From CAIXSE01 sp040769125 (GTDB taxonomy: Bacteria > Actinomycetota > Thermoleophilia > UBA2241): a stretch of 64,000 bases of DNA. Both the position numbers and the translations under genes were made by a program. Under the pieces are notes generated by a model, which was given only the letters and a program-made list of their open reading frames with translations, was not told the origin of the DNA and searched no databases. The DNA lies in assembly GCA_040769125.1 (NCBI GenBank), contig JAXGLO010000001.1, forward strand, positions 1,550,001-1,614,000. Reading direction: 5' to 3'. Shown here one piece after another: positions 7,738 through 16,585 of this stretch. Each line of letters opens with the position of its first letter. Within the stretch, counting starts at the first letter, position 1.

Positions 7738-8876
7738 GAGCGGAATACAGCCCTCACCTTGTCGAAGAAGCTCGGGTCGGCCTGGTAGTCGGCCTCGCTG
7801 CTCTGCTCCGCGAAGTGCTCGAGCAGGCCGCGCTGTTCCGGCGTGAGACGCCGCGGCACCAGCACGTTGACCACGACCCTGAGATCGCCCCGGCCGTAGC
7901 CCTGCAGTACCGGCACGCCGCGATTGCGGAACGTCTTGACCTCGCCGGGCTGCGTGCCGGGCTTGAGGGTGATCTCGATGTCGCCGTCGAGCGCCGGCAC
8001 CACGACCGTGGTGCCGAGAGCGGCGTCGATCATGGTGACATCAACGCGGTAGATCAGGTCGTTGCCGTCGCGCACGAAGCGTTCGTCGGGCGCGACGTGG
8101 ATACCGACGTACAGGTCGCCGGCGCGGCCGCCCTGGGCGCCCGCGCCGCCCTGCCCGGTGACACGCAGACGCTGGCCGTCGTCGATGCCCGCGGGCACCT
8201 CGACCGAGACGGTGCGAACGCCGCGCAGACGACCCACCCCGCGGCAGTCTTCGCACGGCTCCTCGACGATACTGCCCTGGCCACGGCAGACGTTACAGGT
8301 GCTGGTGCGCACGAACTGGCCGAACCCGCCCAGACTGGAGACCTCCTGCATGCGGCCGGTGCCGCGACATTGCGGGCAGGTTTCGCGGCCGGTGCCGGGC
8401 CGGGCCCCGCTGCCGCCGCAGGCCTCGCAGGCCACGTCGGCCTCGATCTCGATCTCCCTGGTGACGCCGAAGACCGCCTCGGCGAAGGTGAGCTCGATCC
8501 GCGCCTCCACGTCGTGGCCGCGCGGCGCCGGCTGAGCGCCGGCTCCCCAGGCGCCGCCCGCGTCGCGCAGGACGGAATCGAACATGCCGCCGCCGAAGAA
8601 GATGTTGAAGAGGTCGTTGAAGCCGACGTGATCGAAGTCGGTCATGTGGCGGCCGCGCAGGCCGTCGAAGCCGTAGCGGTCGTAGGCGGCGCGCGAGTCC
8701 GGATCGCTCAGGGCCTCGTAGGCCTCGGCGGCCTCCTTGAAGCGCGCCTCGCACTCCGGGTCGCCGGGATTGACGTCCGGGTGACACTCGCGGGCAAGCC
8801 TGCGAAAGGCCTTCTTGATCTCGCTCTGCTCGGCGTCGCGACCGACGCCGAGCACATCGTAGTAGTCTCTCTTCAC
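7734..8876 (-). CDS. dnaJ: Chaperone protein DnaJ
   Basis: Co-chaperone that delivers unfolded proteins to DnaK and stimulates its ATPase. J domain at 1-70 with HPD at 32-34. A Gly/Phe-rich linker follows. The zinc domain has four CxxCxGxG repeats (CEACGGSG, CPQCRGTG, CNVCRGQG, CEDCRGVG) and is followed by the two beta-barrel substrate domains. Length 380 is normal. The ATG overlaps the hrcA stop by 4 bp, so its expression is probably coupled to hrcA. dnaK and grpE are not in the window. Confidence 0.98.
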   Translation of the reverse strand: MKRDYYDVLGVGRDAEQSEIKKAFRRLARECHPDVNPGDPECEARFKEAAEAYEALSDPDSRAAYDRYGFDGLRGRHMTDFDHVGFNDLFNIFFGGGMFDSVLRDAGGAWGAGAQPAPRGHDVEARIELTFAEAVFGVTREIEIEADVACEACGGSGARPGTGRETCPQCRGTGRMQEVSSLGGFGQFVRTSTCNVCRGQGSIVEEPCEDCRGVGRLRGVRTVSVEVPAGIDDGQRLRVTGQGGAGAQGGRAGDLYVGIHVAPDERFVRDGNDLIYRVDVTMIDAALGTTVVVPALDGDIEITLKPGTQPGEVKTFRNRGVPVLQGYGRGDLRVVVNVLVPRRLTPEQRGLLEHFAEQSSEADYQADPSFFDKVRAVFRS

Positions 8877-9892
8877 CAGGTCTCTTCCAGGTAGTTGCTG
8901 AGGCTGTCCGCCGTTGCCCGCACAACGCCGATGATGCGCGGGTAGTCCATACGCGTCGGACCGAGGACGCTCACCGTGCCCAGCGCGCGATTGGCCACGC
9001 CGTAGTTGGCGGCGACCAGCGAACAGGAGCGGAGCGACGGGGGCTCCATCTCCTCGCCGATACGCAGGTAGACATCGTCCTCGCGCATGGCGTCGGACAG
9101 GATCTCGAGCAGATTGTAGCGTTGCTCGAGCATCTCGAAGAGCTCGTTGAGATGGCTTACGCCTTCACGGGAGAGGTTGTCGAGCAGCCGTGAGGTGCCT
9201 CCCAGATGCAGCCCCTCGACGTCGTCGGCGTCCGGGCCCTCGAACGCCGGCCACAGTACATCGAGGAAGGCGCGCTCCCTGGGGTGCAGCTCGGAGCTCT
9301 CGAACGCGGCGGCCACCCGCCACGTCCCGAGCTGAGCGCCCACGAGCCGCTCGTTGAGGTAGTCGCGGGCGAACTCGGTGAGGCCCTCGTCGATGGCCTC
9401 TCCCAGCTCGAAGCTGCGTTTCGTGACCTGCCCGGACGACGTGATGATCACCACCATGACGACGCGCCGCTGCAGAGGGAGCACTTCGATGTGACGCACG
9501 GTGGACGTACATACGGAGGGCGCAGTGACCATGGCCATCAGCTCCGTGAAGCGCGAGAGCGCGTCGGCCGTCTCGCGGAGCGCATCGTCGATCTCGCTGC
9601 GACCCTCCACCTGCTCCACCTCGAGCGCCGGAGGAGACTGCTGTCGCTCCCTGAGGACCAGGTTCACGTAGTGCCGGTAGCCAGCGTCGGTGGGCACACG
9701 CCCTGCCGAGGTGTGAGGATGGGCCAGCATGCCGAGCTCCTCGAGCTCGGCGAGCTTGTTGCGGATCGTCGAGGGAGCCGCGCCCAGCGACACGCGCTCG
9801 CTCAGGTACTTGGACCCGACCGGTGCACCGAGGGCGATGTATTCTTCGATAACGGCGCGGAGGACCCGCTCCAGGCGTGGTTTCAGGCTCAC
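8873..9892 (-). CDS. hrcA: Heat-inducible transcription repressor HrcA
   Basis: Represses class I heat-shock genes through the CIRCE element. A winged helix-turn-helix fills residues 1-75 (GSKYLSERVSLGAAPSTIRN is the recognition part), followed by the HrcA dimerisation/GAF-like domain. The C-terminus ends LGPTRMDYPRIIGVVRATAD, a family signature. Length 339. GTG start with GAGAGG 6 nt upstream. I saw no CIRCE inverted repeat upstream of hrcA. The gene lies 31 nt after hemW inside the operon, so its targets are probably elsewhere. Confidence 0.96.
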   Translation of the reverse strand: MSLKPRLERVLRAVIEEYIALGAPVGSKYLSERVSLGAAPSTIRNKLAELEELGMLAHPHTSAGRVPTDAGYRHYVNLVLRERQQSPPALEVEQVEGRSEIDDALRETADALSRFTELMAMVTAPSVCTSTVRHIEVLPLQRRVVMVVIITSSGQVTKRSFELGEAIDEGLTEFARDYLNERLVGAQLGTWRVAAAFESSELHPRERAFLDVLWPAFEGPDADDVEGLHLGGTSRLLDNLSREGVSHLNELFEMLEQRYNLLEILSDAMREDDVYLRIGEEMEPPSLRSCSLVAANYGVANRALGTVSVLGPTRMDYPRIIGVVRATADSLSNYLEETW

Positions 9893-9923
9893 CGTCGACC
9901 TCTCGAAACCGACTCCTTAAGCG

Positions 9924-11219
9924 TCAATCGCGAAACAAGCGTACGCAGAGCTCACCGGCCACGTACCGCCCCTTTCGCGTCACGCAGATTGTACCACTGT
10001 GCAGGGAAACCAATCCAGCGGCGGCGAAGCGCGACGCGGCCTGCAGGTCGACGACGGCGGCGATCTCCGCGAGCGGGACAGCGGCGCCGCACCGGGCCGC
10101 GAGCATGACGCGCTCGCGAGCGCGCACAGACTCGTCGAGCGCCTCGCGGTCGCGGGGCGGAGCCGCGCCGCGGGCCACCGCCCGGCGCCAGGCGCCGGGC
10201 GCGGCGAGGTTCGTCCAGCGCCATTGCCCGACCGTGCTCACGGCGCCGGGTCCCAGGCCCAGATACGGCCGCGCGCGCCAGTACGCCACGTTGTGGCGCG
10301 CCCTCTTCCCCGGCAGCGCGAAGCTGCTCACTTCGTACCAGTCGTAGCCGGCGCGGCCGAGCTCCCGTACGAGGCGCCGGTACAGCTCGGCATTCGCATC
10401 CGCATCGGGCGGCGCGGAGGCCGCCGCGAGCCGCGCCGCGAGAGGCGTGCCGTAAGCCGGCGTGAGCTCGTACCAGGAGACGTGCTCAGGCCGCAGCTCC
10501 TGCACGACGGCGATGTCCTCGTCGAGGGCCGCCGGCGTCTGCCCCGGGACGGCGTGGATGAGATCCACGCTGAGATCGGCGCAGCCGGCCGCCCGCAGGC
10601 GCGCGAAGGCGGCGGCCGGATCGGCGCGAGACGCCCGGCCGAGCGCCCGTCTGAACTCAGGCAGGAAGCTCTGCACGCCGAGCGAGACACGCACCCCGCG
10701 CCCCGCCACCCAGGCCGCGAAGGCGTCGTCGACGTCCTCGGGGTTCGCCTCGACGGTGACCTCGGCGCGCGGCGTGAGACGGGGCCGGAACAGCTCGAGC
10801 AGGCGCTCGAGCCGCGCCGGCCCCAGAAGGCTGGGGGTGCCGCCGCCGAGGTAGAGCGTGTGGAGCCGGCGCACGTCGTGCGCCGCCCGCTCCCGCTCCC
10901 ACTCGGCGGCCACTCCCTCGACGAAGTCGTCGAGCCGGGCGTCGCCATGCGCGCCGCCGCCGGACGCCCCCACGGCCTCCGACACGAAGTCGCAGTAGTC
11001 GCACCGCGCCCGGCAGAAGGGCACGTGCACGTAGAGGTGGTGCACGGGGCCGGCGAAGGCAAGCGGCGGCGCGGGCGCAGGCGGCGGAGCGACCCCTCGC
11101 GGGCGCTTCGCAGGCGGCGGTGGAGCGGCCTCTCGCGGGCGCTTCGCAGGCGGCAGCTGATCGGCCCTTCGCGGCTCCCTCGCAGGCGGCGGCGCGGCCG
11201 CAGGGGCGGCGCCGGCCAT
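9924..11219 (-). CDS. hemW: Radical SAM heme chaperone HemW
   Basis: HemN-related radical SAM protein. HemW members bind heme and deliver it to targets, and lack coproporphyrinogen dehydrogenase activity. The cluster motif is FCRARCDYCDF (Cys69, 73, 76), the CxxxCxxC-Asp-Phe pattern of HemW, and YLGGGTPSLL follows. The C-terminal part has the HemW winged domain. The ATG at 11219 follows lepA's stop by one base, with AAGGA 9 nt upstream. Unusual: the first 55 residues are a Pro/Ala/Arg leader made of 12-residue repeats (PPAKRPR), encoded by a 36-bp tandem repeat. If translation starts later, the leader would be untranslated. Confidence 0.92.
   Translation of the reverse strand: MAGAAPAAAPPPAREPRRADQLPPAKRPREAAPPPPAKRPRGVAPPPAPAPPLAFAGPVHHLYVHVPFCRARCDYCDFVSEAVGASGGGAHGDARLDDFVEGVAAEWERERAAHDVRRLHTLYLGGGTPSLLGPARLERLLELFRPRLTPRAEVTVEANPEDVDDAFAAWVAGRGVRVSLGVQSFLPEFRRALGRASRADPAAAFARLRAAGCADLSVDLIHAVPGQTPAALDEDIAVVQELRPEHVSWYELTPAYGTPLAARLAAASAPPDADANAELYRRLVRELGRAGYDWYEVSSFALPGKRARHNVAYWRARPYLGLGPGAVSTVGQWRWTNLAAPGAWRRAVARGAAPPRDREALDESVRARERVMLAARCGAAVPLAEIAAVVDLQAASRFAAAGLVSLHSGTICVTRKGRYVAGELCVRLFRD
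11096..11190 (-). repeat. 36-bp tandem repeat in the hemW 5' end, three copies
   Basis: The 23-bp block beginning CTCGCGGGCGCTTCGCAGG on the plus strand occurs at 11096-11118 and identically at 11132-11154. A diverged third copy lies at 11168-11190. The period is exactly 36 bp, so it encodes a 12-residue Pro/Lys/Arg repeat in frame with HemW. Confidence 0.85.
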
Positions 11220-11220
11220 C

Positions 11221-13038
<1,818 letters not shown>

Positions 13039-13142
13039 GAACGGGAATGATACAGCGTCCGGGGCCGCAGCGGCACGAGAGCGGCGAGTTCCGCCACACC
13101 ACCCGGCTACCGCCTCAGCGCCGCCCGGCCCGCCGAAGATCA

Positions 13143-13166
13143 GCTCGTCGACCGCGGTCGACGAGC
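13143..13166. repeat. 24-bp perfect palindrome
   Basis: The half-site GCTCGTCGACCG is followed directly by its exact reverse complement, with no spacer. It lies in the 240-nt gap between murJ and lepA, about 105 bp upstream of the lepA start and 9 bp beyond the stop of the helicase scrap. A zero-loop palindrome is not a terminator and looks more like a dimeric protein site. No candidate regulator is adjacent. Confidence 0.8.
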
Positions 13167-13174
13167 CGTAGAGC

Positions 13175-13279
13175 TCAAGGGCAGATCGCAAGGAGTCGGC
13201 GCTTGCGCTCCGCCCGCATCTGGCACAAGGCTGTGCCAGCCTCGACGGTCTCCCCGAGACCCACCTCGTCGGCGAGCAT
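13175..13279 (-). pseudogene. Decayed SNF2/HepA-type helicase fragment (motif I only)
   Basis: Immediately downstream of murJ, a 34-codon frame begins ATG at 13279 and reads MLADEVGLGETVEAGTALCQ and on to KRRLLAICP before a TGA. This matches the start of the SF2/SNF2 ATPase core, LADEVGLGKTIEAG followed by KRLLIVCP. The Walker lysine is replaced by glutamate (GLGET) and a stop falls just after motif Ia. After the stop the frame reads ALRLVDRGRR, recalling the next SNF2 block (SLRxQW) only weakly. There is no rest of a helicase. I read it as a relic of a deleted helicase gene. The fragment is short, but the run of conserved residues is unlikely by chance. Confidence 0.6.
13220..13239 (-). terminator. 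Short hairpin downstream of murJ
   Basis: CTGGCACA and TGTGCCAG pair as an 8-bp stem around a 4-nt loop. There is no T tract on the minus strand, and the hairpin lies inside the decayed helicase fragment. A role as a weak terminator of the murJ transcript is possible but unproven. Confidence 0.3.
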
Positions 13280-14847
13280 CATTCCGCCGCGGCCCTCCGC
13301 TGGCGCAGGGCCCGCCAGACGGCGGTGAGCTCGTCGAGCCGCAGGAGGCGGGCCAGGCAGACGAACACCGCCGCACCGGCCGCCACCGCCGCGAGCACGG
13401 CGAGCAGCAGCGGCACGAAACCGCCGGCGGCGTACTCGTCGAGCGCGTCCCAGACGACCCAGGAGGCCGCCGCCAGGCCGCCCGTGCACGCCAGCGCCCG
13501 CACGGCCGTCCCCAGGATGCGGCGGCCGCCGAGCCGGCCGAGCTCGCGGCGCAGCAGCACGAAGAGCGCCGCGAAGTTGACCAGTGAGACGAGCCCCATG
13601 CTCAGCGTAATCCCCGCGACGCCCAGCGGTCGGTGCAGGAGCGCGCAGAGCACGATCATCGCCGCCAGATTCAGCAGGCTCACGAAGAGCGGCAACCAGG
13701 GCCGCTGCATGCTCTGGAAGGCGCGGTTGAGCATGATGTTGGCGTTGGCGAAGACGAGGCCGACGGCCATGAAGGCCAGCGCCTGCGCCACCTCGCCGGT
13801 CGCCTGCGGGCCGAATTGCCCGCGCTCGTAGACGAGCCTGACGAAAGCATCCGGCATCACCACGAACCACGCCACGAAGGGCAGGGACACCACGATCATC
13901 TGGCGCACGCCGAAGGAGACGGTGTCCGCGAAGCGCCCGTCCGCCCGCGTGAGCGCGAGCCGCGAGAGCGAAGGAAACAGGACGGTACCCAGGGTGACGG
14001 CGAGGACGCCCTGGGGAAGCTGATAGAGCCGGAAGGCATAGCCGATCTCGACCGCGGCGCGATCGTTGACGAGCTGCGCGAACCAGGTGCCGATCAGGGC
14101 GTTGAAGTTGAGGACGCCGAGGGTGATGGTGATGGGCACCATGAGCAGCAGCACGCGCCGCAGCAGGGGGTCGCGCAGGCCGAAGCGCGGCCAGAGCCAG
14201 CGCTCCGCACGGCCCATGGCGGCGGCGAGCAGCGCCCACTGCAGCAGGGTGCCGACGAGCATGCCGATCGCCGCCGCGTAGACGCCGAGCACACCGTGCA
14301 GCGTGAGGACGGCGACGATGATCGTGACGTTCCAGACGATCGAGACGACGGCGGGCATGGTGAAACGCTCGAGCGAATAGAGCACGCCGCTCAGCCCCCC
14401 AGCCAGAGAGAGGAAGAGCACCATCGGCATGAGGATGCGCAGCAGGTTGGCGGCGAGGTCGGCGGACTCCGGCGTCGCCGTGAGCTCGGGGAACACCGCC
14501 CCGGCCAGCGGCGCCGCCGCGAGCATCAGCAGCGCCGCCAGGCCGCCCACGACGACGACGATCAGGCCGAGCAGGTTGGCCGCGAGCCGGAAGGCGCGCT
14601 CGCGGTCGCCCTCGGCCAGGAGCGCCGTGAACACGGGCACGAAGGCGGCGCTGATGGCCGCATCGGCGACGAGCTGCTGGATGAGGGTAGGAATGACGGA
14701 GACCGAGACGAGCAGGTTGTAGTCGGCCGCCACGCCGTACACGGCGGCGACGACGACCTCCCGCCCGAGGCCCGTGACCCGGGAGATGGCGGTCGCCGAG
14801 GCGACGATCACCGCCGCCCAGGCAAGCTTGCGACTCCGCTCGCTCAT
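13279..14847 (-). CDS. murJ: Lipid II flippase MurJ
   Basis: Polytopic membrane protein of the MOP superfamily that flips lipid II across the cytoplasmic membrane. The N-terminus (ISRVTGLGREVVVAAVYG) is the MurJ signature, and about 14 hydrophobic segments follow. Length 522 with ATG at 14847, chosen because a GGGAGGGG run sits directly upstream. A GTG at 14880 is also in frame. It is divergent from rpsT and works with the mra/mur/fts genes at 26-42 kb. A helicase relic follows its stop. Confidence 0.95.
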   Translation of the reverse strand: MSERSRKLAWAAVIVASATAISRVTGLGREVVVAAVYGVAADYNLLVSVSVIPTLIQQLVADAAISAAFVPVFTALLAEGDRERAFRLAANLLGLIVVVVGGLAALLMLAAAPLAGAVFPELTATPESADLAANLLRILMPMVLFLSLAGGLSGVLYSLERFTMPAVVSIVWNVTIIVAVLTLHGVLGVYAAAIGMLVGTLLQWALLAAAMGRAERWLWPRFGLRDPLLRRVLLLMVPITITLGVLNFNALIGTWFAQLVNDRAAVEIGYAFRLYQLPQGVLAVTLGTVLFPSLSRLALTRADGRFADTVSFGVRQMIVVSLPFVAWFVVMPDAFVRLVYERGQFGPQATGEVAQALAFMAVGLVFANANIMLNRAFQSMQRPWLPLFVSLLNLAAMIVLCALLHRPLGVAGITLSMGLVSLVNFAALFVLLRRELGRLGGRRILGTAVRALACTGGLAAASWVVWDALDEYAAGGFVPLLLAVLAAVAAGAAVFVCLARLLRLDELTAVWRALRQRRAAAE

Positions 14848-14895
14848 CCCCTCCCTCGTCCGCCGACGGGCCGGCTCCACCTCGAGCCGCCGGCC

Positions 14896-14904
14896 AGTTT
14901 AGCA
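14896..14904 (-). promoter_or_regulatory. Extended -10 promoter element for murJ
   Basis: TGCTAAACT on the minus strand is an extended -10 (TGn-TAnnnT) about 49 nt upstream of the murJ ATG. No good -35 is present. It is back to back with the rpsT promoter, whose -35 begins 18 bp away. Confidence 0.4.
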
Positions 14905-14921
14905 GAGGCGGAGCGCGGCAG

Positions 14922-14950
14922 TTGTCGGTCGCGCACGCCCATGGTAGGGT
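14922..14950 (+). promoter_or_regulatory. Sigma-70 type promoter of rpsT
   Basis: TTGTCG (14922-14927), a 17-bp spacer and TAGGGT (14945-14950) form a good vegetative promoter. Transcription would start near 14957 and leave a leader of about 68 nt before rpsT. Confidence 0.7.
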
Positions 14951-15024
14951 TTTGCGTCTGAGCGCAGCCCCACTGCCTCACCATACGAAGACGTAGTCAC
15001 GACCACCCCGAGCGAAGGTATTAC

Positions 15025-15291
15025 GTGGCAAACATCAAGCAGCAGAAGAAGCGCATTCGGCTCGCAGCCAAGCAGCGGCTGCGCAACCGTCACGCGAAGT
15101 CGACGCTGAAGACGCTCTTCAAGCGCCTGGAGTCGCAGGTCTCCGAGGCACAGAGCGAGGAGGCTGCCAAGACGGCCGCCTTCCTCACGTCGCGCATCGA
15201 CAAGGCCGCCGCCAAGGGCGTCCTCCACAGGAACAACGCCGCTCACAAGAAGAGCCGCGTCGCCAGCATGCTGGCGCGCATCTCCTCCTAG
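15025..15291 (+). CDS. rpsT: 30S ribosomal protein bS20
   Basis: Primary rRNA-binding protein of the small subunit. The 88-residue, highly basic protein begins with the signature ANIKQQKKRIRLAAKQRLRN and ends with HKKSRVASMLARI. The GTG start has GAAGG 7 nt upstream. It is a single-gene unit with its own promoter and a long terminator hairpin, transcribed against the flanking minus-strand genes. rpsT beside holA is a common bacterial arrangement. Confidence 0.98.
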   Translation: MANIKQQKKRIRLAAKQRLRNRHAKSTLKTLFKRLESQVSEAQSEEAAKTAAFLTSRIDKAAAKGVLHRNNAAHKKSRVASMLARISS

Positions 15292-15305
15292 CGGGCGCAG
15301 CTTTC

Positions 15306-15351
15306 AACGCCACGGTGGCCGGGTCGCGGGAGACCCGGCCACCGTGGCGTT
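15306..15351. terminator. 20-bp perfect hairpin between rpsT and holA
   Basis: AACGCCACGGTGGCCGGGTC (15306-15325) pairs without mismatch with 15332-15351 around the 6-nt loop GCGGGA. It starts 14 nt after the rpsT stop. There is no clear T tract, as often in high-G+C bacteria. Because rpsT and holA converge, it can serve both strands. Confidence 0.85.
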
Positions 15352-15424
15352 GTCACGTGCTGGATCGGAAGCAAGCCTCGCGCCCGGCCCGGCGCTCGGG
15401 ATCGTGCCCGGGCCACCTCCCCGC

Positions 15425-15512
15425 CTCGGCCCGCCTGCGCCAGAATCTGCCTTCAGCCAGGAGCTGCTCCCCAAGCTGCTCGACTCTCGGCCCGCCTACG
15501 CCAGAATCTGCC
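15425..15512. repeat. 27-bp direct repeat covering the 3' end of holA
   Basis: The 27-bp segment at 15425-15451 recurs at 15486-15512 with one mismatch, 61 bp apart. The second copy contains the last holA codons and its stop (TAG). In the first copy the stop position reads CAG. It looks like a partial duplication of the gene end. Confidence 0.75.
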
Positions 15513-16533
15513 CCAGCGCCAGCTCGAGCACGAGGCGATCGCTGTGGTTGACGCCCGACCCTGACTCGAGCGTGGCCGGAGCGCGGCCTCGCATGCCCAC
15601 CTCCGCGGCGGCCAGAGCCTTGAGGGCGCAGTCGAGCCGGTTACGATCGTAGCGCGACCGCTGCTCGAGCACCTTGCGGGCAGTGAACACGTGCACCGAG
15701 CCACCGATGGCATCGCTCAGCTCTCTGGCCGCCTGCTGGGCGTCCGTGTGCTCCAGCCGCACGGCGGCATCGATGAGCCGTACATGCCGCAGGAGCATAT
15801 AGAGCACCCTGCCCACATCGTCCCCGGGATCGCCCGAGGCGAAGATCGTCTCGAGCAGTCGAAAGGCCCGCGCCCGGTCGCGGTGGCCCACGGCGTCCAG
15901 GAGATCGAAGATGCGCGCCTCGTCGTCCGGAGTGCAGACCTCGTCGACATCCTGCACCGTCGCCGCCTCGCCGCGGCAGTACAGGGCAAGCTTCTCGATC
16001 TCGCGATCCAGCCGCTCGGCGTGCTGAGGATCGTCGCCGCAGACGTTGAGCAGGTGCTTCGCCACGGGCGCGCTGAGCGGTAGCCGGCGAGCCCTGGCGC
16101 GACCCTGGACCCAGGTTGCCATCTCGTACTTCCTGGGCAGGTCGTAGCACAGCACCATCCCCACGCGAGCGATCGCCTTGTACAAGGGATCGTCTTTGGC
16201 GAGCTTGGGCGCCTCCACCGCCAGACACGTCCCCGGCAGGAGATCGGCGGCACAGGCCGAGAGCCGCCTGCGCTGCTTCGCCTGCAGACGGTGCGCGTTC
16301 TGCACGAGCAGCAGCCGAGTGCCCAGGGCGAACCCCGGCATCTCGCAGGCGTCGAGCACGGCTTGCAGGACCTCTTCGGGCCTGCCGCTCTCGACGTCGA
16401 AGATGCTGATGTTGAGGTCGCTGCCCGACTCACCGATGACGCGCTGCCGCAGCCTGGTCACGGCGCGACGCACCTTCGGCCGGTCGCTGCCGAGGATGAG
16501 GTACGCGGGCTCGAGAGGTGACGGATCGCTCAT
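15496..16533 (-). CDS. holA: DNA polymerase III subunit delta
   Basis: Clamp-loader subunit that opens the sliding clamp during DNA replication. The 345-residue protein has the HolA layout: an N-terminal Rossmann-like region (AYLILGSDRPKVRRAV), a lid with VLCYDLPRKYEMATWVQGRA, and a helical C-terminal collar (DDVGRVLYMLLRHVRLI). As usual for delta, no Walker A motif is intact. ATG at 16533. No strong ribosome site is visible, but TATCCT lies 9 nt before it. It follows comEC by 52 nt in the comEA-comEC-holA order seen in many Gram-positive bacteria. Confidence 0.9.
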   Translation of the reverse strand: MSDPSPLEPAYLILGSDRPKVRRAVTRLRQRVIGESGSDLNISIFDVESGRPEEVLQAVLDACEMPGFALGTRLLLVQNAHRLQAKQRRRLSACAADLLPGTCLAVEAPKLAKDDPLYKAIARVGMVLCYDLPRKYEMATWVQGRARARRLPLSAPVAKHLLNVCGDDPQHAERLDREIEKLALYCRGEAATVQDVDEVCTPDDEARIFDLLDAVGHRDRARAFRLLETIFASGDPGDDVGRVLYMLLRHVRLIDAAVRLEHTDAQQAARELSDAIGGSVHVFTARKVLEQRSRYDRNRLDCALKALAAAEVGMRGRAPATLESGSGVNHSDRLVLELALGQILA

Positions 16534-16585
16534 GCGTCCCGAAGGATAGCACGGGCGCTCGGCCCTCACCGGAAGCGTGCGCACC

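Noticed and set aside
9893..9923. CIRCE heat-shock operator before hrcA
   Set aside because: No TTAGCACTC/GAGTGCTAA inverted repeat is present in the gap or just upstream.
13039..13191. N-terminal extension of LepA from 13191
   Set aside because: The added residues are low-complexity and cross the palindrome. LepA proteins start just before IRNF, so GTG 13038 was preferred.
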